From JBNLAN01 sp050302175 (GTDB taxonomy: Bacteria; Pseudomonadota; Zetaproteobacteria; Mariprofundales; Mariprofundaceae), in contig JBNLAN010000018.1 of NCBI GenBank assembly GCA_050302175.1, forward strand, positions 1 through 64,000: a DNA stretch of 64,000 bases, read 5' to 3'. The notes beneath the pieces were generated by a model. The model saw only the letters and a list, made by a program, of their open reading frames with translations, did no database searches and was not told the origin of the DNA. Below, piece by piece: positions 1 through 8,981 of the stretch. The position numbers were made by a program, and so were the translations under genes. How positions within the stretch are numbered: the first letter of the stretch is position 1; each line of letters opens with the position of its first letter.

Positions 1-1190
1 TCGTCGTCGCGTATTGATGCGATGGGATCGTTGTTCGGGATGTTGACGAAGAAGCGGCTGTTCATCTCCAGCTTCAGGTGATCGGTCAGGCGGCGTTCGG
101 CTTCGAGGTTGAGGAATCCGGCATCGGTGTGGTGATCCCAAGTGCCGCCGAACAGGAGCGTGGTGTCCTGGGTATCATTCATCGCCAGACGAAATCCGGC
201 GAAAACATCATGATCGGCGATGCTTGGCGGTGCGAATTGCGGATCGCGGCCATCGTAGAGATATTCGACCAGCAGCCCGATATCGGCAGCGCTTTCGGCT
301 ATGCCGTAGAAGGTGTGCTCAAAGCCTGCCACGGCTGCGTAGAATCTTTTGCCGTGCCCGCTACGGGTCATGCCTTCGGCCTTCCATAACGTGTTTTCGG
401 TGGTCAGCTGCAGTTCCAGCCCGGTCTGGCCGATCTGATCGTAATAGGGCACCAGTACAAGCTGCCCGGCTCTGTTTTGGGACAGCATTCGGGGCTCCCG
501 GCTGGTTCCCTGAAAATGGGAGATGGCGACGTCCAGATCGCCCAGAGTCATCGCCAGACGTGCAGCCCAATCGACATGACGCTCCTCTCTGCCCGATTCA
601 TAGCCCGGATGATCCGTATCGATGGGTAGCGGACCGTGCAAGCGGGCGTTGTTAGCTGTGAAGGTGCGCGGGCGAAATCCGGGAAGGGCGAAGAGGCTTA
701 AAGTGCCCCACTCCTGTTCGATGTTCAGGTTCACCATCGGCTGGCCCAGTTTCTCTTCGCCGCTGATATCTTCGACCTGATCGGTCTGGTTGACGATGTC
801 CACCAGATGCACCGATTCGGTGACACCCCAGAACACCTTGCCTATGCCCACCGACATATCCCAGCCCGAACCCAGATGCAGCCAGTTGAACTCGCGCAGA
901 TCGACATGGCTCCGTTTCCTGTCATGCGCATCCAGACGGGCGAAGGGGGTGATGGTGAAGCGGTTGCTGCCGTCGTATTCGTATACCAGTTCCGGCTCGA
1001 TGGTGCCGGAAGGAGAGAGGGCGACATTTTTCTGATTGGCGTGCGCTGCAGGAGACGGGAAGTAGCGAAGGTCCAGCGAACCCTGCGCACTGATATCCCA
1101 TTCGCCTGCTTCGACGCCGGACGCTGTTGTTGTCAGCAGGCCCGCCATCAAACAGATGAGCAGGCCGTGCCTCCCCCCGAATCTTCTCAT
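1..1190 (-). CDS. Outer-membrane beta-barrel protein of a putative export operon (3' end outside window)
   Basis: The reading frame starts at the ATG at 1188-1190 and stays open to base 1, so about 396 residues are visible and the C-terminus is missing. The protein has a signal peptide of about 29 residues (basic MRRFGGRH start, hydrophobic LLICLMAGLLT core, cleavage near GVEA). After it come short alternating segments rich in Tyr, Trp, Phe and Gly, as in outer-membrane barrels. The ATG overlaps the stop of the upstream LolA-like gene in an ATGA arrangement, so the two are probably co-translated as the last visible part of an MMPL operon. The family looks like the DUF1302-type or related barrels found beside such exporters, but I cannot name it firmly. 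The role as outer-membrane exit or receptor is inferred from context. Confidence 0.75.
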   Translation of the reverse strand, partial: MRRFGGRHGLLICLMAGLLTTTASGVEAGEWDISAQGSLDLRYFPSPAAHANQKNVALSPSGTIEPELVYEYDGSNRFTITPFARLDAHDRKRSHVDLREFNWLHLGSGWDMSVGIGKVFWGVTESVHLVDIVNQTDQVEDISGEEKLGQPMVNLNIEQEWGTLSLFALPGFRPRTFTANNARLHGPLPIDTDHPGYESGREERHVDWAARLAMTLGDLDVAISHFQGTSREPRMLSQNRAGQLVLVPYYDQIGQTGLELQLTTENTLWKAEGMTRSGHGKRFYAAVAGFEHTFYGIAESAADIGLLVEYLYDGRDPQFAPPSIADHDVFAGFRLAMNDTQDTTLLFGGTWDHHTDAGFLNLEAERRLTDHLKLEMNSRFFVNIPNNDPIASIRDD

Positions 1191-2026
1191 CGAACGCTTT
1201 TCAGGCGGTTGGATGTAAAGTCCATATCGGTTGTGCCGATGGCAAACTGATACGCTTTAAATTTCAGGGTGGTGCTCTTGCCGGTCTGGTGATTGACCAT
1301 ATCCATCACGTCTGCACGCCAGTATTTGTTCAGGTACTGGCGGTAACCCTGATAGGTCAGTGTCTTGAGCAGTTCGTTTTTGCGATCGTAGAAATCGACC
1401 TTCCAGACCCGATACTCCGACTTGTCGACCCAGACCATCTGTCGCGTGTAACCCGATTTCGGATCGACCGGGAAAAACTCGACCATGAAGTGATCGCGTC
1501 CGTCGAAGGATTCATCACCGGCATATCGATAGGTGTACTTCTCCACCTCCTGCGAGGCGATATCCTCATAGGCGAACTCGCTGCCCATAAAGGGGCCGGA
1601 TTTGTTATCGGACGATATACGTTTCACACGCTTCAGCGCGGGCAGGTATAACCACTGATCGTCCGAATCGGCCTTGTGTGTGTGCGAGAGGAATGCCGTT
1701 CCTTTCACATCGCGGGGGTTGTCGAAGACGATCAGCGTCTTGTCGCCGTCGCCGCTCTGTTCGCGTGTTGTGTTGCGCATGTTGCGGGTGGTCTGCTGAT
1801 TCTGTTTGTTACGAAGAATCATCTCCAGTTCGACCTTGTAATCGACGAAACCGGTGTCGCGCCGGTCAGCTTCTTTGGCGATCTCCAGCCCCTTCTCTTC
1901 AGCAGTGGCTGCACCGGCATATACCGGTGAAAGAAGGATCAATACCGCTCCTGCCAGTGTGATCAACCAGCTGTTCAATCTGCTCGAATTGTTTGTTTTC
2001 ATTGCTCTCTCCTTTTTTCTGTTCAT
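1187..2026 (-). CDS. Outer membrane lipoprotein-sorting (LolA-like) periplasmic protein
   Basis: This is a 279-residue secreted protein whose body, with repeated Asp-Lys-Trp-Leu-Tyr-type strands, resembles the LolA-like fold annotated as outer membrane lipoprotein-sorting protein beside COG1033 exporters. Such proteins present a half-barrel that binds a lipid or another hydrophobic ligand. Two starts are plausible. The ATG at 2026 overlaps the exporter stop as ATGA and follows GGAGG at 7 nt. The ATG at 2002 (MKTNNSS) follows AGGAG at 6 nt and gives a tidier signal peptide ending near YAGAATA. The gene lies between the exporter and the outer-membrane barrel, with 4-base overlaps on both sides. 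I infer that it shuttles the exporter's hydrophobic cargo across the periplasm; the ligand is unknown. Confidence 0.8.
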   Translation of the reverse strand: MNRKKERAMKTNNSSRLNSWLITLAGAVLILLSPVYAGAATAEEKGLEIAKEADRRDTGFVDYKVELEMILRNKQNQQTTRNMRNTTREQSGDGDKTLIVFDNPRDVKGTAFLSHTHKADSDDQWLYLPALKRVKRISSDNKSGPFMGSEFAYEDIASQEVEKYTYRYAGDESFDGRDHFMVEFFPVDPKSGYTRQMVWVDKSEYRVWKVDFYDRKNELLKTLTYQGYRQYLNKYWRADVMDMVNHQTGKSTTLKFKAYQFAIGTTDMDFTSNRLKSVR

Positions 2027-4398
2027 GCTGATGCCTCCACGGATGCGTGGGTGCCCAAATTCTGCGGCTTCTGCCCTTCTCCCCCCTGCAGGTCTCCTTT
2101 CTGCCGATTCCCTTTCGGGCGGTCCATGCGCATCAGCAGCACCGGCAGCAGCAGAAAATCGGCCAGCAGCGCCATGGCGATGGCAATGGAGGTTAACAGT
2201 GCCATCTGCGAGTTCATGGCGAAGCTGGATTGCGCCAGCACCATGAAACCTGCAACCAGTACGGCTGATGTGACCGCAATGGCAACACCGACACTTGCGA
2301 ATGCATAACGTACAGCCGCTTCTGCATCCATCCCTGTTTCGCGGCGGGCACGAAGATATTTGCTTAAAAAGTGAATCGAATCGTCCACCACGATACCGAG
2401 GGACATACCCGCCACCATGGCAGCAGCCATGTTGACCTCACCGACGACCAGTCCCCACACGCCGAAGGCCAGCCCTGCCGGTAACAGGTTGGGCAGCAGA
2501 CTGATAAAGCCGATCTTCATGCTGCGCAGGGCGATGGTGATCAGCAGGGAGATCAGCACCAGTGCGATCAGCGTGCCGCTCAGCATGCTCTTGATATTTC
2601 GTTCGCTGATGTAGGCGAACATGATCGCCGGACCGATGCCGGTGGTTTGCATCTCCGGCGCATGATTGGCCAGCCACATTTCGCCGCGTCTGGTGATATC
2701 GCGCAGTTCGCGGGTCGTCATGTTTTTCAGCGTTACGATAATCTGGGTCGATGATTTATCGATATTCAGCTGGTTGTTCATATCCAGCCCGTACGGCAAC
2801 GAAAGCTCGTACAGCAGCAGGTATTGCGCTGCCAGATCACGTTCTTCAGGCAGTTTGTACCACGCCGGATCATCGTCGTGCAGGCTTTTGTTCAGGCGCT
2901 GGAAGGTGTCGGTAATCGAATTGACATGCTGCACTTCCGGCTGTGCGCGCAGCCATGTAACGAACTCCGCGGTACGGGCCAGAAATGCCGGATCACTCAC
3001 GCCGTTGCTTTCGCCTGCCGAAAGTGAGTACTGCAACTGGTAGAGACCGGTCAAATGGTCGGCAGTGAAATCGGCATCGTTGCGGAAGCTTGTGCTTGTA
3101 TCGAAATATTTAACGAAATTTTCGTTCAGGTCGTTTCGCGGAATCATGGCGAGTACCACAATGGTCATGACAAGCGATGCCATCATGATGGTGTTCTGAC
3201 GTCGGATCACCAGATCGGAGAAGCTGTCCATCAATCTGCCGAATCCGGTCTGCTCCGCAGCCACCCTGATCGGCATCGCCGCCAGCATGGCTGGCAGGAA
3301 CGTTACCGAAATAACGAAGGCAGCCATAACACCCATCGCAGTGATGTTTCCGAGGTCGTGGAATGGCGGTGAGTCGCTGGCATTCATCGACAGGAAACCA
3401 ATGGCCGTGGTGATACTTGTCAGGAAGACCGGCATAAAATTGATGCGCAGGCTTTCGATCACTGCTGCTCGCTTCTCCATGCCGCTGCGCATGGAGGCGA
3501 GCATGCTGACAATGATGTGGATAGAATCGGCCACTGCCAGTGTCATGATAATGGTGGTTGCGGCGGATGATGGCGGTGTGAGCTTGATACCCAGCCAGCC
3601 GGCTAGCCCCATGCCTGTGAGCACGGAGAAAAAGAGGACCAGCACGGTGGTCACCGTTGCGCTGATGGAGCGAACCAGCAGAAGCACCATGACGATGATG
3701 ATCAGGTACATGGCAGGCACGAGCGAAGCCATATCGTTCATGCTCGACTCCATGAATGCATTGTTCATCATGACCATGCCGCTGAGGTAGACCTTCACCG
3801 GGTATTCCGCCTCAATTTCAGCAGCAAGCTTTCGTGCCGCAGCCGTGGCGCTGGGTACTTCATCCATCGACTTCTCGGGCATCTGGAAGGTTACGTTGAT
3901 CGCTGTAACGGCACTGTCGCCGGAGATCATCATCGTTTTCAGTGTCGGCTCATGCTGAGCAATACCGCGCACCTGCTCAATGGTCGCTTGCGGCAGGTTG
4001 CGGGCGCCCTCGACGAGGTCTGCAACAAGAAGGTCGTCGCCTTCGGCTGTGGTGTGCTGGAAATTGGTGACCGAATCGACGCGAAGAGTAAAGGGGAGCA
4101 GCCATGCTTTTTGGGTTAGCTTTTCTACACCGTCCAGCACCTCGGGTGTCATGGTATCGCCATTAAGCGATTGAACGACAAACTGAATATTATCGATCTT
4201 CGTATAGGTCTTCTGCAGCTCCTCAAAGGCCATGAGCTGGGGATTATCTTCACTGAAAAAGACCCTGTAATCGGTGTTGAAGGCCAAAAAGCGCCCGCCT
4301 GATGCGGCAGCCAGCACCAGCAGCACGGAAGCCAGTATGACCGGCCAGCGCCATTTCACGACCCATTCAGAGTATCTTTGCGCCCAATTGTTTTTCAT
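2023..4398 (-). CDS. MMPL/RND-superfamily exporter
   Basis: The 791-residue inner-membrane protein has the MMPL-type RND plan: a TM helix near residues 17-36, a large periplasmic domain, a block of TM helices, then the same pattern repeated. Acidic residues lie in the conserved membrane motifs (AVADSIHIIVSM in the first half, GIVVDDSIHFLSKYL in the second), as expected for proton-coupled transport. Length and duplication match COG1033 predicted exporters, which move lipids and other hydrophobic molecules. It is the first gene of the operon with the LolA-like and barrel genes. The upstream region carries two palindromes that are likely operators of the divergent TetR regulator. The last residues (GGEGQKPQNLGTHASVEASA) form a polar cytoplasmic tail. 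The substrate is unknown. Confidence 0.9.
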   Translation of the reverse strand: MKNNWAQRYSEWVVKWRWPVILASVLLVLAAASGGRFLAFNTDYRVFFSEDNPQLMAFEELQKTYTKIDNIQFVVQSLNGDTMTPEVLDGVEKLTQKAWLLPFTLRVDSVTNFQHTTAEGDDLLVADLVEGARNLPQATIEQVRGIAQHEPTLKTMMISGDSAVTAINVTFQMPEKSMDEVPSATAAARKLAAEIEAEYPVKVYLSGMVMMNNAFMESSMNDMASLVPAMYLIIIVMVLLLVRSISATVTTVLVLFFSVLTGMGLAGWLGIKLTPPSSAATTIIMTLAVADSIHIIVSMLASMRSGMEKRAAVIESLRINFMPVFLTSITTAIGFLSMNASDSPPFHDLGNITAMGVMAAFVISVTFLPAMLAAMPIRVAAEQTGFGRLMDSFSDLVIRRQNTIMMASLVMTIVVLAMIPRNDLNENFVKYFDTSTSFRNDADFTADHLTGLYQLQYSLSAGESNGVSDPAFLARTAEFVTWLRAQPEVQHVNSITDTFQRLNKSLHDDDPAWYKLPEERDLAAQYLLLYELSLPYGLDMNNQLNIDKSSTQIIVTLKNMTTRELRDITRRGEMWLANHAPEMQTTGIGPAIMFAYISERNIKSMLSGTLIALVLISLLITIALRSMKIGFISLLPNLLPAGLAFGVWGLVVGEVNMAAAMVAGMSLGIVVDDSIHFLSKYLRARRETGMDAEAAVRYAFASVGVAIAVTSAVLVAGFMVLAQSSFAMNSQMALLTSIAIAMALLADFLLLPVLLMRMDRPKGNRQKGDLQGGEGQKPQNLGTHASVEASA

Positions 4399-4461
4399 GC
4401 CGGTCTCCCTTCGTTATGGATGGCACATTGTATTGACTGTAAATGCACCAATGATTTACGA

Positions 4462-4479
4462 CTGGACCACTCGGTCCAG
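4462..4479. promoter_or_regulatory. Palindromic operator O1, likely TetR-regulator site
   Basis: The site is a perfect inverted repeat, CTGGACC-ACTC-GGTCCAG (7-bp arms, 4-bp spacer), in the 124-bp gap between the divergent exporter and TetR genes. A 6-7 bp arm with a 4-bp spacer is the usual layout of TetR-family sites; from memory the NemR box TAGACC-N4-GGTCTA is similar. A TTGACT at 4433-4438 upstream on the plus strand would place the regulator's transcription start near this operator, which suggests autorepression. Binding is inferred. Confidence 0.7.
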
Positions 4480-4492
4480 CGCGCAACCTTGG

Positions 4493-4510
4493 CTGGACTA
4501 ATCGGTCCAG
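4493..4510. promoter_or_regulatory. Palindromic operator O2, second copy
   Basis: CTGGACT-AATC-GGTCCAG repeats the 4462-4479 site with one arm mismatch. The two centres are 31 bp apart, close to three helical turns, so two dimers could bind the same face of the DNA. It ends 12 bases before the GTG start of the regulator gene. Confidence 0.68.
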
Positions 4511-4522
4511 TCAAGCAATAAT

Positions 4523-5146
4523 GTGCAGATGGAATGTCAGGTAGACACAAGAACCCGCATTATCAATACGGCAGCCGAACTGTTTTACAGGCACGGCTTT
4601 GAATCCGTGGGTCTGCTTGAGATCTGCACGAAGGCAAAAGTATCGAAGAGCAGCTTTTACCACTTCTTCTCATCCAAGGCGGAGGTGGCCGTTGCTGTAG
4701 TCAAGGCGCATTGGCAGAGCGGCAAGCAGATTCTGGATAACATACTTTCGTCTTCCCAGTCACCACTGCAAAAAATCCAGGCGATCTTCGCCGATATCTT
4801 TAGTATGACAGAGAGCATGGGTTGTCATCATGGGGAGGATTTCGGTTGCCCGTTCGGGAATCTTGCCAGTGAACTCTCCAACTCGAATCCTGCCCTGCGT
4901 GAACAGATGCAGTTTGTTTTCGACAGTATGATGAACGTTTTCATTGATCTGATTGATCAGGCGAAGGCAGAGGGGGAGCTCACAGAAACAGTGGACTCCC
5001 GCGGAACGGCAAAAGCGCTCTTAATGTCGCTGCTTGGCATGCGGTTACTTGGGAAGGTCTATAACGATTCGGCCGAGATGCGACGGGATGGTGAGTATGC
5101 GCTTAAATTGATTCTGGAACACAAGCAGATAACACCTTCTGCCTGA
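4523..5146 (+). CDS. TetR-family transcriptional regulator
   Basis: The 207-residue protein has the N-terminal TetR helix-turn-helix (TRTRIINTAAELFYRHGFES followed by an SKSSFYHFFSSK recognition segment, roughly residues 9-55) and a C-terminal ligand domain. Two cysteines sit in the segment GCHHGEDFGCPFGNLASE, a feature of the AcrR/NemR-like branch, some of which sense electrophiles or oxidants. The GTG at 4523 and the ATG at 4529 are both possible starts and neither has a strong ribosome binding site. The gene is divergent from the MMPL exporter operon and two palindromes lie in its promoter region, so it probably represses both itself and the exporter. The inducer is unknown. Confidence 0.88.
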   Translation: MQMECQVDTRTRIINTAAELFYRHGFESVGLLEICTKAKVSKSSFYHFFSSKAEVAVAVVKAHWQSGKQILDNILSSSQSPLQKIQAIFADIFSMTESMGCHHGEDFGCPFGNLASELSNSNPALREQMQFVFDSMMNVFIDLIDQAKAEGELTETVDSRGTAKALLMSLLGMRLLGKVYNDSAEMRRDGEYALKLILEHKQITPSA

Positions 5147-5181
5147 AGGCGGAGTTCGACTCAATTCAATAATCAGAGGAT

Positions 5182-5204
5182 GTAGCGTGAAAGCTACTTT
5201 TCTT
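5182..5204 (+). terminator. Weak Rho-independent terminator after tetR
   Basis: A 5-bp stem GTAGC/GCTAC with a 6-base loop is followed by TTTTCTTC, 36 bases downstream of the regulator stop. The stem is short, so termination may be partial. Confidence 0.35.
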
Positions 5205-5297
5205 CGGCAATATCACCCGGCTGATTGCTGACGGTAGTTGGCATACCTCGATATCCTTCTGGCTTCGATCCGAGGCGTCCATTCATTGCTGTAAAAG

Positions 5298-6131
5298 TTA
5301 AGCTATTTTGGAGCGTTCGTAAAAAAAGTTGGTTGCCTCGACGTAGCCTGCGACACTGCCGCAATCGAAACGTTTCCCCCTGAATTTGTAAGCGATCACC
5401 ATCCCCTTCTTGGCCAGGGTCTGCAGCGCATCGGTGATCTGCACTTCCCCCCCCTTACCGGGCGGGGTATTGCGCAGGATCTCGAAAATATCGGGCGTGA
5501 GGATATAGCGGCCGATGATGGCTAGATTGGAGGGGGCATCTTTCGGATCAGGCTTTTCGACCATATTTTTGACCATCATGTGATGATCGTCGATGGCCTG
5601 CCCGCTGACGACGCCATATTTGTTGACCTCTTCCAGCGGCACCTCTTCTACCGCGACCACACTGCATTTGTATTTGGCATACACCTTGGCCATCTGTGCC
5701 ATCACCCCCTCCTTTTCACCGGCGCAGAGGTCGTCTGCCAGAATCACGCCGAAAGGCTGATTCCCGATCAGGGTTTCACCGGTGAGGATGGCATGGCCCA
5801 GACCCCGCATATGCGTCTGCCGCGTGTAGGAGAAGGTGCATTGATCGATCAGTTCGCGGATGCAATCGAGCTGGCTCTCTTTGCCGGTGCCCTTGATCTC
5901 GGCTTCCATCTCGTAGCTGACATCGAAATGATCCTCGATGGCCCGCTTGGTGCGGCCGGTGACAAAGGCGATACCGCGCATGCCCGCCTCCACCGCCTCT
6001 TCCACGCCGTACTGGATCAGCGGTTTGGTTACGATTGGCAGCATCTCTTTCGGTTGCGCCTTGGTGGCGGGGAGAAAACGGGTGCCATAGCCGGCAACGG
6101 GGAACAGACATTTATTGATCTTGTTGATCAT
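5298..6131 (-). CDS. galU: UTP--glucose-1-phosphate uridylyltransferase
   Basis: GalU makes UDP-glucose from UTP and glucose-1-phosphate. The 277-residue protein begins MINKINKCLFPVAGYGTRFL, which contains the nucleotidyltransferase signature GxGTRxLPxTK. It also carries KPLIQYGVEEA, the DDLCAGE metal/sugar motif and VEKPDPKDAPSNLAIIGRY, all typical of bacterial GalU. The start at 6131 is chosen because AGGAG lies 6 nt upstream; an in-frame extension upstream has no coding character. It is the last gene of the sucrose operon, 13 bases after amylosucrase, so it likely supplies UDP-glucose to sucrose phosphate synthase. GalU linked to sucrose genes is less common than the four-gene core. Confidence 0.95.
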   Translation of the reverse strand: MINKINKCLFPVAGYGTRFLPATKAQPKEMLPIVTKPLIQYGVEEAVEAGMRGIAFVTGRTKRAIEDHFDVSYEMEAEIKGTGKESQLDCIRELIDQCTFSYTRQTHMRGLGHAILTGETLIGNQPFGVILADDLCAGEKEGVMAQMAKVYAKYKCSVVAVEEVPLEEVNKYGVVSGQAIDDHHMMVKNMVEKPDPKDAPSNLAIIGRYILTPDIFEILRNTPPGKGGEVQITDALQTLAKKGMVIAYKFRGKRFDCGSVAGYVEATNFFYERSKIA

Positions 6132-6144
6132 CGAACTCTCCTTT

Positions 6145-8097
6145 TTATTCCGATAGCCAATAATACGAAAGTGGCGGAATGACGATCCGGTCGTCCAGCA
6201 TCGGCGGCTTCTTTCCTGAGTATAGGTCGGTAATGCTGTCGTAGTGCGAAAGCCCGACCAGATGCAGTGTCTCCAGGCTGATCCACTGCGGCGCATTGTC
6301 GAAATTACCGACGACCATGATTTTCGACTGGCTGCCGAGCGGATCGAAACGCATGAAGGCGAACAGGTGCGGGTTTTCCACTTCCAGCAGTTCACGGTTA
6401 TTGTAATCGGCGAAGGCTGAAATCTCTTTGCGCAGGGCGATCATCTTTTTCAGGGCACTGAAAATACGGAACTCCGGAGTGCCCAGCTGGTTGCGGTGTT
6501 CCGCCTTTTGCCAGTCGATGGTAGGGCGGTGCATCCAGCGGTTGTCGATATTTTTCTGCTCATCTTCGAGATAGCTATAGTTGTTCAGGGTGCCGATTTC
6601 ATCGCCATAGTAGAGTAGTGGAATGCCACCGAACGACATGATCATGCTGTGCAGCAGCAGGATTTTTTTCACCGCGGCATCGATCGCATCCGGGTTGCCC
6701 TCGGCCAGGGCACTCTCCAGCCCGGCCAGTGAAGCGAGCGAACCGGAAATACGCGCATCGCCGTTTTTCTCGTTGATGCCAAAGGGTTTACCGCGTGCGG
6801 GTGAGGTGTCGTAACTGCCGGTGAAGTAATCGACCAGAAAGCGGCGGTGGGCGGCCGGGTCGTAACCCGCCAGCACGATATCGGAATCGCTGAAACCGAG
6901 GCCGATGTCATCGTGGCAGCGCACGTAGTTGAGCCAGGTGGCGCGCTCGAGTTTGTCCGGAATGCTCTTGATGCCGAGATTCAGCAGGTTTGCCTGCTGG
7001 GTGGCGATGGCATCCCAGAGCAGCGCCATGAAGGTGGCGTTGTAGGCGATTTCGCACTCCTTGGCATTGATGGCATCTTCGCCAAAGTATTTGGTGATCT
7101 CCACCGGCGCCACAATAGCCTCGGCAATAAACAGTACACCGGGCGCAGTGACCTGGCAGCAATCCTTCATCAGCTGTAATAAGAGATGCGCTTCGCGCTC
7201 ATTCTGGCAGGTGCTACCGATTTTTTTCCATAGAAAGGCTACGGCATCCAGCCGGAGGATATCCGCCCCCTTGTTGGCCCAGAATAGAATAATATCGACC
7301 ATCTCAATCAATACGGCCGGATTGCGATAGTTCAGATCCCACTGGTAGTTGTTGAAGACGGTCATCACCCATTTGCCCATCTCTTCATCCCAGGTGAAAT
7401 TGCCGGGCGAAGTCTCGGGGAAGATTTCCGGCATGCTCTCTTCAAACATATCCGGAATTTCACGGTCTTCAAAAATATAGAAGTAGTCCTGGTATTTCTG
7501 GTCACCCTGCCGTGCCAGCTGTGCCCACGCATGCTCTTCAGAGACATGGTTCACCACCACATCGAGCGTGAGCAGTATGCTCCGCTTGCGCATGCTGGCG
7601 GCCAGCTCTTCAAGCTCCTCCAGCGATCCGATGCGGGAGTCCACCTTGCGGAAATCGCGCACGGCATAACCGCCATCGCTGCGCCCTGGCGGGCAATCGA
7701 GTACCGGCATGATATGCACCATATTGATTCCGAGCTCCTGCAGATAATGCAGCTTGCCCTGCATGCCCTTGAGGTTGCCTGCAAAGCCATCGCTATAGAG
7801 TGCCATGCCCGCCCACTGCTGGCTTAGAAACCAGTTGTGATCCTTTTCCCGGGCAAGGTCCACCTTTTTTAGATACGCGGGGCGCTGCGTATACTGGCGA
7901 GCCATGGTTTCGACCAGCCGCTGCATCTGTTTTTTGAAGTCTGAACGATCGCCGTAGAGGGACTGAAACAGCGAGTGGATGGCGTAAAAGTTGGCACCAA
8001 GCCGGGTATAGAAATGATGCAGGCGCTGTTTTTTGAGCTCGGGCTTGAGCGCGATCAGAATATCGTTCAGTAGTGAGTGCGAAACCTGTTCATACAT
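6145..8097 (-). CDS. ams: Amylosucrase (GH13)
   Basis: Amylosucrase cleaves sucrose and transfers the glucosyl unit to a growing alpha-glucan, releasing fructose. The 650-residue length matches the family (about 630-650). The N-terminal helical domain (about residues 1-90) is followed by a GH13 barrel with the catalytic Asp at about 284 (ILRLDAVAF), Glu at about 326 (LFIAEAIV) and Asp at about 396/397 (VRCHDDIG), plus DVVVNH near 179-184. The ATG at 8097 is preceded by AGGATG. It lies 11 bases after fructokinase in the sps-spp-frk-ams order known from the sucrose operons of halotolerant methylotrophs. It probably consumes sucrose or stores it as glucan, with fructokinase recovering fructose. 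Confidence 0.93.
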   Translation of the reverse strand: MYEQVSHSLLNDILIALKPELKKQRLHHFYTRLGANFYAIHSLFQSLYGDRSDFKKQMQRLVETMARQYTQRPAYLKKVDLAREKDHNWFLSQQWAGMALYSDGFAGNLKGMQGKLHYLQELGINMVHIMPVLDCPPGRSDGGYAVRDFRKVDSRIGSLEELEELAASMRKRSILLTLDVVVNHVSEEHAWAQLARQGDQKYQDYFYIFEDREIPDMFEESMPEIFPETSPGNFTWDEEMGKWVMTVFNNYQWDLNYRNPAVLIEMVDIILFWANKGADILRLDAVAFLWKKIGSTCQNEREAHLLLQLMKDCCQVTAPGVLFIAEAIVAPVEITKYFGEDAINAKECEIAYNATFMALLWDAIATQQANLLNLGIKSIPDKLERATWLNYVRCHDDIGLGFSDSDIVLAGYDPAAHRRFLVDYFTGSYDTSPARGKPFGINEKNGDARISGSLASLAGLESALAEGNPDAIDAAVKKILLLHSMIMSFGGIPLLYYGDEIGTLNNYSYLEDEQKNIDNRWMHRPTIDWQKAEHRNQLGTPEFRIFSALKKMIALRKEISAFADYNNRELLEVENPHLFAFMRFDPLGSQSKIMVVGNFDNAPQWISLETLHLVGLSHYDSITDLYSGKKPPMLDDRIVIPPLSYYWLSE

Positions 8098-8108
8098 TCG
8101 AAAACATC

Positions 8109-8981
8109 CTAATGAGTCCACTGCCCGGTGAACAGTTGATAAAAACTGCGATCGCGGCTGGTGGCGCCGCGAATGCCGACCACAGCGCTGGCAAATTCCT
8201 GCGCTCGCGTAAGTGTAACAGAGAGAGGCCAGTTTCGTAGCACGCCGGTGAGCAGTACGCTGCAAAAAGCATCGCCTGCACCGACGGCATCGATGAAGGG
8301 CAGGTCGGATTGCGGATGAATGGTGTGATGCTCGCCGGAGGCGATGAGCGTTGCGCCCTCTTCTCCCCTGGTGAGTGCGATCAGGGCTGTGTTGCCATCC
8401 AGCAGCGTCTCGGCCCTGGTATTGCCTTCAATTTGTGCCAGCTCATGTTCATTTAGCTTGAGCCAGCGGGCACGGCGCAACATCGCCCGCGCACTTTTGG
8501 CATCCCACCATGGCGGGCGAAGATTGATATCCACAAAAAGAGGCGCTGCGCTGCGCTGCTGCAATGCGGCCAGTGCTGCAGCCGAAACTCCATGCCGTAA
8601 GGCCAGAGAGCCGTGATAGAGCAGGCCCACCCCGGAGATATCGGGCAACTCTTCCGCAGCGATGAAATCCCAGGCGCAAGGCTTCACGATCTCGTAGTGC
8701 GGCTCGCCATCCGCGAAGCTTACCTCCACGCGGCCGGTGGCGTGATCGGGATCGATTTGCAGGCCCGTGGTATCCATGCCCCATACCTGCATGGCGTTGC
8801 GTATTTCATCTCCCTCGGCATCGGTGCCGACGCGCGAGATAAACAGAGGTTCCAGTCCGAAGGCCTGCAGATGCCATGCCACATTAAACGGCGCACCGCC
8901 AAGCACGCGGGAGCCATCGGGGAAATGATCGAACAACACTTCGCCAAAAATAAGAGGGCGCTTGGTGGAGGCGATGTTCAT
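8109..8981 (-). CDS. Fructokinase, PfkB family
   Basis: The 290-residue PfkB-family sugar kinase probably phosphorylates fructose released by amylosucrase. The substrate-binding segment GGAPFNVAWHLQAFG lies near the N-terminus and the ATP/catalytic motif AVGAGDAFCSVLLTG near the C-terminus, with Asp of GAGDAF as the base. The ATG at 8981 is preferred because it overlaps the phosphatase stop as ATGA; an upstream in-frame ATG at 8999 would overlap by 22 bases. It is the third gene of the sucrose operon. Fructose as substrate rests on operon context, since PfkB motifs alone do not fix the sugar. Confidence 0.88.
   Translation of the reverse strand: MNIASTKRPLIFGEVLFDHFPDGSRVLGGAPFNVAWHLQAFGLEPLFISRVGTDAEGDEIRNAMQVWGMDTTGLQIDPDHATGRVEVSFADGEPHYEIVKPCAWDFIAAEELPDISGVGLLYHGSLALRHGVSAAALAALQQRSAAPLFVDINLRPPWWDAKSARAMLRRARWLKLNEHELAQIEGNTRAETLLDGNTALIALTRGEEGATLIASGEHHTIHPQSDLPFIDAVGAGDAFCSVLLTGVLRNWPLSVTLTRAQEFASAVVGIRGATSRDRSFYQLFTGQWTH

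Noticed and set aside
6132..6395. Extended galU frame starting upstream
   Set aside because: It overlaps the end of amylosucrase in another frame and lacks family similarity; the ATG at 6131 has a good ribosome binding site.
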